Assembly: GCA_008081175.1 (NCBI GenBank)
Contig: VMCW01000131.1
Location: 1-6,166 of the forward strand
Length of the DNA stretch: 6,166 nt
Origin: Flavobacteriaceae bacterium
Lineage (GTDB): Bacteria; Bacteroidota; Bacteroidia; Flavobacteriales; Flavobacteriaceae
Direction: 5' to 3'
Position numbers and translations under genes: made by a program. This document shows, in pieces, positions 1 through 4,843 of this stretch; within the stretch, counting starts at the first letter, position 1; each line of letters begins with the position of its first letter. Under the pieces are notes generated by a model, which saw nothing but the letters and a program-made list of their open reading frames with translations, ran no database searches and was not told the origin of the DNA.

Positions 1-542
1 GCATCAATAGATTTTACTGGAGATTTGACCAAACTGAGTACTATATCGATGTCGTGTATCATTAAGTCCAACACTACAGAAACATCTGTTCCTCTAGGAT
101 TGAATTCTGCAAGCCGATGCGATTCAATAAACATAGGTGCTTCTATAGCATTTTCTACAGCTTGAAAGGCGGGGTTAAATCGCTCCACATGACCTACCGT
201 ACCCAGAACTCCTTGTTCCTTTACTAATTTTACAATGGTTTGTGCTTCTTGGTCTGTTTGTGCGATAGGCTTTTCGATAAAAACATGTTTTTTAGAAAGT
301 AATGCTTTTTTAGCCATTTCAAAATGCGAAAGGGTAGGAGTGATAATACCAACAACATCTACTGCATTAATCAATGCCTCAGGACTTTCAAAAGCAGTAT
401 AGCCTTTTTCTTTTACAAGTTGCTCTACAGCAGTTTTGTCGGGATCAAAAAAGCCGACCAGCTCATAGCTGGGTGAGGCTGCTGCAAGTCGCAGATGGAT
501 TTTGCCCAAATGACCTGCTCCTAAAATTCCTATCTTAAGCAT
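1..542 (-). CDS. Gfo/Idh/MocA family NAD(P)-dependent oxidoreductase, N-terminal part (C-terminus beyond window)
   Basis: I translated this gene directly from the reverse strand: an ATG at 542-540 opens 180 uninterrupted codons that run off the left edge. The protein starts MLKIGILGAGHLGKIH, a Rossmann nucleotide-binding loop (G8-A-G10-H-L-G13). Family hallmarks follow in order: TPTLSH (68-73), the EKP motif (90-92) with the lysine expected near the nicotinamide, GHVERFNPA (117-125), and MIHDIDI (161-167) in the C-terminal catalytic fold. Members oxidise or reduce sugars, sugar nucleotides and similar cytoplasmic substrates with NAD(P); the substrate cannot be read from this fragment. The VLDLMIHDID-type motif resembles members found near lipid A genes (the GnnA-like UDP-GlcNAc 3-dehydrogenase group), and lpxD is about 5.5 kb away, but that is only a hint. 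It is divergent from pcm. The family is sure; the specific role is unknown. Confidence 0.93.
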   Translation of the reverse strand, partial: MLKIGILGAGHLGKIHLRLAAASPSYELVGFFDPDKTAVEQLVKEKGYTAFESPEALINAVDVVGIITPTLSHFEMAKKALLSKKHVFIEKPIAQTDQEAQTIVKLVKEQGVLGTVGHVERFNPAFQAVENAIEAPMFIESHRLAEFNPRGTDVSVVLDLMIHDIDIVLSLVKSPVKSID

Positions 543-558
543 CGAGCTATTTTTAACT

Positions 559-566
559 CAAAAATA
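559..566 (-). promoter_or_regulatory. Putative -7 promoter element for the Gfo/Idh/MocA gene
   Basis: The minus strand reads TATTTTTG, an exact match to the Bacteroidota -7 consensus TAnnTTTG, and it ends 16 nt before the ATG. I find no good TTG -33 box 17-23 bp upstream; the nearest is a TCG, 22 bp away. The predicted leader would be about 10 nt and has no Shine-Dalgarno. In AT-rich DNA an 8-mer with two free positions can occur by chance, so support comes mainly from its position. Confidence 0.45.
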
Positions 567-599
567 CAATCAAATTCCATAAATCTATCGAAACTACTT

Positions 600-607
600 T
601 ATTTTTG
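600..607 (+). promoter_or_regulatory. Putative -7 promoter element for pcm; decides the pcm start
   Basis: TATTTTTG matches TAnnTTTG exactly and is followed by CACCTT and then the ATG at 614, so only 6 nt separate the element from the start codon. The in-frame TTG at 605-607 is the end of this element and is therefore unlikely to be transcribed, which argues for the ATG at 614 as the real start. Transcription would begin at or very near the ATG. The -33 region is poor (TTC at 575-577, 22 bp upstream). Confidence 0.55.
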
Positions 608-613
608 CACCTT

Positions 614-1255
614 ATGGAGGATACTACTAAATTTCAGGGGTTACGAAGGCAGCTGAAAGTACAGTTAAGAGAAAAGGGGATTTATACTGAATCTGTTTTG
701 GAAGCAATAGGTGCTGTTCCCAGACATTTTTTTATGGATCCCGGTCTTATAAATTTCGCATATGAAGATCAGGCCTATCCTATTGCTGCAAACCAAACCA
801 TTTCCCAGCCATATACTGTTGCTTTTCAAACGGAATTATTGGAAGTACTTCCCAAGCATAAAATCTTGGAAATTGGAACAGGCTCGGGGTATCAAACTGC
901 GGTTTTACTTCATTTGGGAGCTCATGTATATACTGTGGAACGACAACAGGAACTGTACAAAAAATCTAAGCTATTGTTTAGCAAATTGCGTTTGTTTCCA
1001 AAAAAAATGGTATTTGGTGATGGCTATAAAGGATGGGTTGAAAATGCCCCTTATGATCGTATTTTGGTTACTGCAGGAGCACCTGAAGTACCTAAAAGCC
1101 TGTTACAACAGCTTAAAATAGGAGGGAAACTTGTAATTCCTATTGGAGATAAAGAGCAGCAAATGATTCGCTATACAAGAACAGCAGAAAAAGTTTTCGA
1201 CAAAGAGTCTTTTGGAACTTTCAGGTTTGTTCCTCTTTTGGAAAATAAAAATTGA
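614..1255 (+). CDS. pcm: Protein-L-isoaspartate O-methyltransferase (PCMT)
   Basis: This cytoplasmic SAM-dependent repair enzyme methylates L-isoaspartyl residues in aged proteins so that they can revert to aspartate. From the ATG at 614 it has 213 residues, the usual size. Visible family motifs are AVPRHFF (34-40), YEDQAYPI (50-57), the TISQPY substrate/active-site segment (62-67), the SAM-binding motif I LEIGTGSGYQTA (85-96), GDGYKGW (135-141), the YDRILVTAGAPEVP block (147-160), LKIGGKLVIPIG (167-178) and a C-terminal FRFVPLL (203-209). A TTG start nine bases upstream is possible on paper, but it lies inside the -7 promoter element and would add only three residues. The gene is divergent from the Gfo/Idh/MocA gene and is followed 56 bp later by proline dehydrogenase, which has its own promoter-like signals. 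An A8 run (1000-1007) encodes part of Pro-Lys-Lys and leaves the frame intact. Confidence 0.97.
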   Translation: MEDTTKFQGLRRQLKVQLREKGIYTESVLEAIGAVPRHFFMDPGLINFAYEDQAYPIAANQTISQPYTVAFQTELLEVLPKHKILEIGTGSGYQTAVLLHLGAHVYTVERQQELYKKSKLLFSKLRLFPKKMVFGDGYKGWVENAPYDRILVTAGAPEVPKSLLQQLKIGGKLVIPIGDKEQQMIRYTRTAEKVFDKESFGTFRFVPLLENKN

Positions 1256-1268
1256 TCTTTTGAATCTT

Positions 1269-1286
1269 GTCTATTTGCAAAAAGAC
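1269..1286. repeat. 18-bp near-perfect palindrome upstream of proline dehydrogenase (candidate operator)
   Basis: The 18 bases form the inverted repeat GTCT-A-TTTGCAAA-A-AGAC, in which only the pair 1273/1282 (A opposite A) breaks the symmetry. The fully symmetrical core is TTTGCAAA at 1274-1281. It covers the putative -33 TTTG of the proline dehydrogenase promoter, as a repressor or activator site would. It has no loop and low GC, so it is a poor terminator for pcm. No regulator is identified; the operator reading is inference. Confidence 0.4.
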
Positions 1287-1306
1287 GTAATTTCGATTTT
1301 ATTTTG
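1274..1306 (+). promoter_or_regulatory. Putative promoter for proline dehydrogenase (-33 TTTG / -7-like TTATTTTG)
   Basis: TTTG at 1274-1277 is followed after 21 bp by TTATTTTG (1299-1306), which matches the TAnnTTTG -7 consensus except at its second base. The spacing fits the 17-23 bp seen in Bacteroidota promoters. Only 5 nt separate the -7 element from the ATG at 1312, so the transcript should be leaderless or nearly so. The -33 box lies inside the 18-bp palindrome at 1269-1286. Confidence 0.45.
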
Positions 1307-1311
1307 ATGCT

Positions 1312-2487
1312 ATGAATTTTGAAAATACAGAGGAGGCGTATCGATTAAAATCCAATAGTGAACTTTTTAGAGCCTATTATTTATTCCGTTTGATATCATA
1401 TCCTACTCTTGTTGCTCTTGGAAGTAAAATAACTCTTTTAGCCCTCAAGATTAAGCTCCCCATTTCTAATCTTTTCAAGCATACTGTTTTTAAACAATTT
1501 TGTGCTGGAACACAGAAAGAAGATTCTATTAAACTGGTTCAAAAGCTATCTGACCTTAAGGTTAATTCCTATATGCATTACGCTGCAGAAGGTTTAAAAA
1601 CGGAAGAGGGGATGGAAATCAGTTTGGAAAAAACCTTAGAAACACTTTCATTTTCAAAAGGAAGACCTGCACTGCCATTTACTGTATTTAAGTCCACTAG
1701 TCTGGGTGCTTTTGATCTTTTTGAGAAGAAGACCTCTGGAAAATCCTTTACCCCTCAAGAAGGACAGTCCTGGGAACGTTGCTTAGACCGAATGGAGCAG
1801 TGCTGTAAAAAAGCTTCAGAGCTCGGTGTACGACTACTCATAGATGCTGAAGAAACTTGGGTACAAGGTGCTATTGATGCTATTGCTGAAGATTTTATGC
1901 AGCGATATAACAAGGAAGAGGCAGTTGTATTTACAACGGTACAAATGTACCGCAAAGATCGATTGCCATATTTAAAGAAATTAGTTCAAAAAGCGGAGGA
2001 AAAGGGTTTTAAGCTAGGGGTAAAGTTGGTTCGTGGTGCCTATATAGAAAAAGAAAACGACCGTGCAGAACGCTTAGGAATACCTTCTCCCATTTGCGAA
2101 AATAAAAAGGAAACAGATAAAAATTTTGACATGGCGTTGGATTTCTTACTTCCTAAATTAGAAACCTGTCGACTTTTTATTGGATCACACAGTGAACTGA
2201 GCATTCTAAAAGTGACCGATTGGATGAAAGAAAATGGATTAGCCAACAACCATCCCAATCTTTGGTTTTCACAATTATATGGAATGGCTGATCATATTTC
2301 TTTTAATCTTGCAGCTTCGGGCTATCAAGTTGTAAAATATGTTCCTTATGGTCCAGTACGTGAAGTTATTCCGTATCTGATTAGACGTGCAGAGGAAAAT
2401 ACTTCTGTAAGTGGCCAGACACCCAGAGAACTTCAGCTTATTGAAAAAGAAATAAAACGCCGTAAAGCTAAGGAAGTTGAAGTTTAA
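1312..2487 (+). CDS. Proline dehydrogenase (monofunctional, FAD-dependent)
   Basis: This enzyme oxidises L-proline to pyrroline-5-carboxylate with FAD, the first step of conversion to glutamate; electrons normally go to the quinone pool at the membrane. The protein has 391 residues and a complete PRODH barrel: LLIDAEETWVQ (175-185), QMYRKD (211-216), GVKLVRGAYIEKE (236-248, with Lys238), GSHSE (291-295), FSQLYGMAD (319-327) and PYGPVREVIPYLIRRAEEN (345-363), whose paired arginines 359-360 bind the proline carboxylate in known PRODHs. The RLGIPSP segment and downstream KKETD after KLVRGAY resemble the mitochondrial-type PRODH more than PutA. There is no P5C dehydrogenase domain, so that step must be encoded elsewhere. 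The ATG at 1312 follows a -7-like element by 5 nt. The last 20 bp overlap the convergent small gene. The C-terminal tail (IKRRKAKEVEV) is highly charged. Confidence 0.96.
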   Translation: MNFENTEEAYRLKSNSELFRAYYLFRLISYPTLVALGSKITLLALKIKLPISNLFKHTVFKQFCAGTQKEDSIKLVQKLSDLKVNSYMHYAAEGLKTEEGMEISLEKTLETLSFSKGRPALPFTVFKSTSLGAFDLFEKKTSGKSFTPQEGQSWERCLDRMEQCCKKASELGVRLLIDAEETWVQGAIDAIAEDFMQRYNKEEAVVFTTVQMYRKDRLPYLKKLVQKAEEKGFKLGVKLVRGAYIEKENDRAERLGIPSPICENKKETDKNFDMALDFLLPKLETCRLFIGSHSELSILKVTDWMKENGLANNHPNLWFSQLYGMADHISFNLAASGYQVVKYVPYGPVREVIPYLIRRAEENTSVSGQTPRELQLIEKEIKRRKAKEVEV

Positions 2488-2830
2488 CAACAGTAGCTCG
2501 CTTTTCGCAATTTTCAATTTCGATAAAAGCTTCTTTTTCGTCTTTTAATTTGATGAAATATCTGCGACAGGAGTCTAATTTGGTGTTGCTTTTTGAAAAA
2601 TCAATTATTCCTCCATTGATGTACTGTCTCAAAAGACTGTCTCCCAACATGGGATGAAGGGCTACCAATGAAGGGCTGAGTTGCAATTGCTTTTGTAAAA
2701 TATTGTCTTTTACACGTGCAGAAGGTCCGTAGTTACAACTGGTTTTTTTTCCGTTCAATACAAAAGCTAAAAAAATCAATCCTACTGAAAAACCTGCGAG
2801 ATAATACCCAAGGCGGTACAAAATTTTCAT
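2468..2830 (-). CDS. Small membrane-anchored protein of unknown function (possibly DUF4258-like)
   Basis: This 120-residue protein starts 9 bp after the tsaE stop codon, so it is very likely co-transcribed with tsaE. Residues 7-26 form one clear hydrophobic segment (LGYYLAGFSVGLIFLAFVLN) after a short basic start (K2, R6), followed by KK at 28-29. That suggests a single N-terminal membrane anchor; there is no lipobox. The remaining ~90 residues are soluble in character, with Cys32, Cys88 and Cys108; the last two could pair if the domain is exported. The NGKKTSC segment (26-32) and the FSKSNTKLDSCRRYF region (78-92) look like conserved blocks I recall from flavobacterial proteins in this neighbourhood, sometimes labelled DUF4258, but I cannot confirm that here. 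Its last 20 bp overlap the convergent end of proline dehydrogenase. The start has an A-rich upstream stretch and no Shine-Dalgarno. It is real as a gene; its function is unknown. Confidence 0.85.
   Translation of the reverse strand: MKILYRLGYYLAGFSVGLIFLAFVLNGKKTSCNYGPSARVKDNILQKQLQLSPSLVALHPMLGDSLLRQYINGGIIDFSKSNTKLDSCRRYFIKLKDEKEAFIEIENCEKRATVVKLQLP
2500..2538 (+). terminator. Weak candidate rho-independent terminator for proline dehydrogenase, inside the opposing gene
   Basis: An imperfect hairpin can be drawn 13 bp after the PRODH stop: GCTTTT (2500-2505) pairs with AAAAGC (2525-2530), CG (2506-2507) with CG (2521-2522), and AATT (2509-2512) with AATT (2516-2519), leaving a three-base loop. 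There is one mismatch (2508/2520) and a two-base bulge. TTCTTTTT follows at 2531-2538. The position and T-rich tail are right for a terminator, but the stem is AT-rich and the DNA is also coding on the other strand, so this may be chance. Confidence 0.25.
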
Positions 2831-2839
2831 ACTATTTTT

Positions 2840-3247
2840 TTATTTTTTGGTGTACAATAACCTTGTTTTTTCATCAACAACGTCTAGCATATAATGATCA
2901 TAGTGTTCTGGTAAATGAGGTGTTATCTTTTCAGCCCATTCCAATAAACATAGATGGCCCGAATCCAGATATTCTTCTATACCAAAATCTAAAGCCTCAT
3001 CAGGATGAACAAGACGATAAAAATCAAAGTGATAAATAGGTCCATTCGTGCCCTGATAACAATTAACTAATGAAAAAGTAGGGCTACTCACAGACTCTTT
3101 GACACCTAACTGCTTACAAACACTCGAAATGAGTGTCGTTTTTCCTGCACCCATTGCACCATCAATACGAATAACATTAGTTTTAAAATCATCTAAGATC
3201 GCTTGGCTTACTTGGGTCAATTCTGCTAATTGAAAACGACTGTTCAT
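2840..3247 (-). CDS. tsaE: tRNA threonylcarbamoyladenosine biosynthesis ATPase TsaE
   Basis: TsaE is the small P-loop ATPase that works with TsaB and TsaD to complete N6-threonylcarbamoyl-adenosine (t6A) at position 37 of ANN-decoding tRNAs in the cytoplasm. The 135 residues are a normal length. The Walker A motif GAMGAGKTT is at 30-38 (Lys36), the switch-like SPTFSLVN at 55-62, HFDFYRL at 73-79 (the aspartate of the HxDxYR signature), and LLEWAEKI at 101-108 (the EW signature). The ATG at 3247 is preceded at 4 nt by an exact TAnnTTTG element with a TTG 20 bp further upstream, which supports both the start and an independent promoter. It lies 15 bp after the porX stop and 9 bp before the small membrane protein gene, all on the same strand. 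Confidence 0.97.
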   Translation of the reverse strand: MNSRFQLAELTQVSQAILDDFKTNVIRIDGAMGAGKTTLISSVCKQLGVKESVSSPTFSLVNCYQGTNGPIYHFDFYRLVHPDEALDFGIEEYLDSGHLCLLEWAEKITPHLPEHYDHYMLDVVDEKTRLLYTKK

Positions 3248-3251
3248 GCTG

Positions 3252-3282
3252 CAAATGTAGGGCTAACGAGGGCTTAATACAA
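3252..3282 (-). promoter_or_regulatory. Putative tsaE promoter (-33 TTG, N20, -7 TACATTTG)
   Basis: On the minus strand TTG (3282-3280) is followed by exactly 20 bases and then TACATTTG (3259-3252), a full match to the Bacteroidota consensus TTG-N17-23-TAnnTTTG. The -33 box lies in the last codons of porX, and the porX stop is between the two boxes. The -7 element ends 4 nt before the tsaE ATG (CAGC ATG), so transcription should start at about the start codon. This is the best promoter match in the window. Confidence 0.6.
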
Positions 3283-4810
3283 TAAATGGAACAATCATTT
3301 CTTCAAGTGAAACCCCACCGTGCTGGAATGTATTTTGATATAATTTCGCAAAATGATTATAGTTGTTTTTGTAAACAAAATAAACGGATTCTTTAGCAAA
3401 GATATAACTACTGTTTAGTGTTGTCGAAGGCAAAGCAATACTCTTGGGATCGCTAAAGGACAAAACCTCTTTAGAATCAAAAGTTAAGCTCCTACCTGTT
3501 TTATACCTCAAATTTACACTGGCCTCCTTGTCACTGATTACTGCACTGGGTTGTTCTACATTAATTGTTCCATGATCTGTAGTCAGCACTAGTTGGAAAT
3601 TAAGTTCTGCCGCTTTAGCAATTAATTTCTTCAAGGGACTGTTTTTAAACCAACTTAGAGTCAAAGAGCGATAGCCCTTATTGTCTGGACTTAATTCTTT
3701 AATCATTTCCAGCTCAGTCTTGGCGTGAGAAATCATATCTACAAAATTATACACGACTACAGTTAGCCCCTCATGAACGTGGTTAGATAGGTTTTTAATC
3801 AGTTTCTGACTTTGGTTCAGCTGCGTGATTTTGTGATAACTAAAAGGTCGATTCATACCCAATCGGTCACATTGCGTTTTTAAAAAAGCTTCTTCATTAA
3901 GGTTTTTCCCCCCCTCCTCATGGTCAAAACGCCACCAATGAGGGTATTTTTCTTGAATCTGCAAAGGAGTCAGACCAGCAAAAAAAGCATTTCTTGCATA
4001 CTGAGTTGCTGTGGGTAGTATGCTAAAATATTCTGACTCTTTTTCTAACTTATAGGCATCTAGCAGTTCACTTTTTATGACATTCCATTGGTCAAATCTA
4101 AGGTTATCAATCAATAAAAGTAGGGTGGGTTGATGCTGTTTTAATTCAGGGAGTACTTTTTGTTTGAACAACTGATGCGAAAGGACTGGACCTTCATTTC
4201 CTTGTATCCATTCAACATACTGTTGCTGAATAAATTTGGCAAAAAGAGCATTTGATTCTTTCTTTTGTGATTCAAAAATCTCTAGCATAGTAGGATCGTC
4301 CAAGGATTCTAACTCCAATTCCCAAAATAAAAGTTTTTTATAATGACTTACCCAGTCAGTATAGGTTTTCAAAGTACCTAAAGATTGGGATAACTTTGTG
4401 AACTCTTTTTGGTAATTCAAACTCGTTTGCTCCGCAATGAGGTGTTTTTGATTTAAAATTTTCTTTAGGGAAAGGAGTATTTGATTCGGATTAACAGGTT
4501 TAATTAAGTAGTCAGAAATTTTAGACCCTATGGCTTCTTCCATGATTTGTTCAGCCTCGTTTTTGGTTATCATAACCACAGGTAGTTGAGGTTTACTATT
4601 CTTGATCTCCTGTAAGGTTTCCAATCCACTTAGACCCGGCATGTTTTCATCCAATAAAACCACATCAAAATATTGATTGTTGATTAAATCCAAAGCATCT
4701 TGTCCATTGGTGCAAGGAACCGTATCATACCCACGCTCTTTTAAAAAAAGGAAATGGGGTTTGAGGAGTTCAACTTCGTCATCTACCCATAAAACATTGA
4801 TCCGATCCAT
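3263..4810 (-). CDS. porX: PorX: response regulator with C-terminal PglZ domain, regulator of type IX secretion
   Basis: PorX is the response regulator partnered with the histidine kinase PorY; in Porphyromonas gingivalis it controls type IX secretion genes, with the sigma factor SigP, and binds the PorL motor protein. The 515 residues are full length. The receiver domain (about 1-120) has the acidic pair D10-D11, phospho-acceptor D54 in LLDENMPG, T82 and K104 in YLIKPVNP. A helical linker (about 120-220) leads to a PglZ/alkaline-phosphatase-fold domain (about 225-515) with candidate metal and catalytic positions D235 (LLLIDNLRFD), T267/T269 (PTATQYAR), D358 and H362 (NFVDMISH), D412-H413 (TTDHG) and H497 (FQHGG). 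PglZ of PorX has been reported to act as a zinc-dependent phosphodiesterase on oligonucleotides. There is no DNA-binding domain. tsaE follows at 15 bp; the HD gene is divergent. A G7A5 run lies at codons 299-303. Confidence 0.96.
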   Translation of the reverse strand: MDRINVLWVDDEVELLKPHFLFLKERGYDTVPCTNGQDALDLINNQYFDVVLLDENMPGLSGLETLQEIKNSKPQLPVVMITKNEAEQIMEEAIGSKISDYLIKPVNPNQILLSLKKILNQKHLIAEQTSLNYQKEFTKLSQSLGTLKTYTDWVSHYKKLLFWELELESLDDPTMLEIFESQKKESNALFAKFIQQQYVEWIQGNEGPVLSHQLFKQKVLPELKQHQPTLLLLIDNLRFDQWNVIKSELLDAYKLEKESEYFSILPTATQYARNAFFAGLTPLQIQEKYPHWWRFDHEEGGKNLNEEAFLKTQCDRLGMNRPFSYHKITQLNQSQKLIKNLSNHVHEGLTVVVYNFVDMISHAKTELEMIKELSPDNKGYRSLTLSWFKNSPLKKLIAKAAELNFQLVLTTDHGTINVEQPSAVISDKEASVNLRYKTGRSLTFDSKEVLSFSDPKSIALPSTTLNSSYIFAKESVYFVYKNNYNHFAKLYQNTFQHGGVSLEEMIVPFIVLSPR

Positions 4811-4815
4811 TGTAG

Positions 4816-4823
4816 TATCTTTG
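4816..4823 (+). promoter_or_regulatory. Putative -7 element for the HD-domain gene
   Basis: TATCTTTG matches TAnnTTTG exactly and lies in the 30-bp spacer between porX and the HD gene, 17 nt before the GTG start. A TTG at 4797-4799 is 16 bp upstream, slightly closer than usual. The predicted leader is only about 10-13 nt. Confidence 0.45.
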
Positions 4824-4835
4824 GTGAAAATTCTG

Positions 4836-4843
4836 CAAACGTG
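4836..4843 (-). promoter_or_regulatory. Weak putative -7 element for porX
   Basis: The minus strand reads CACGTTTG followed by CAG, one mismatch (first base) from TAnnTTTG, and it carries the same TTTGCAG extension as the tsaE and lpxD elements. It lies 25 nt upstream of the porX ATG and overlaps the GTG start of the divergent HD gene. A TTA 20 bp upstream is a poor -33 box. If used, the two divergent promoters would overlap face to face. Confidence 0.25.

Noticed and set aside
605..613. TTG start for pcm nine bases upstream of the ATG
   Set aside because: The TTG is the 3' end of an exact -7 promoter element, so it is unlikely to be transcribed; the added residues (MHL) match nothing in the family.
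1000..1007. A8 run in pcm as a phase-variation site
   Set aside because: A runs of this length are expected in an AT-rich genome, the frame is intact, and a housekeeping repair enzyme is an unlikely target for switching.
762..1121. 119-codon open frame on the + strand within pcm
   Set aside because: It lies wholly inside pcm in another frame and shows no recognisable motif; pcm itself is unmistakable.
1755..2258. Open frames on the minus strand within proline dehydrogenase (1755-1955 and 2040-2258)
   Set aside because: They are antisense to conserved PRODH catalytic motifs, have low-complexity composition and no start signals.
2476..2491. GTTG...CAAC hairpin around the proline dehydrogenase stop codon
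   Set aside because: The stem is only 4 bp with an 8-base loop and no T tract; the structure at 2500-2538 is a better, though still weak, terminator candidate.
2275..2517. 80-codon minus-strand frame spanning the end of proline dehydrogenase
   Set aside because: It overlaps two better-supported genes and its product (Phe/Asn/Ser-rich) looks like a shadow of coding AT-rich DNA.
2716..3039. 107-codon + strand frame opposite tsaE and the small membrane protein gene
   Set aside because: It is antisense to the TsaE C-terminus and has no promoter-like element or conserved motif.
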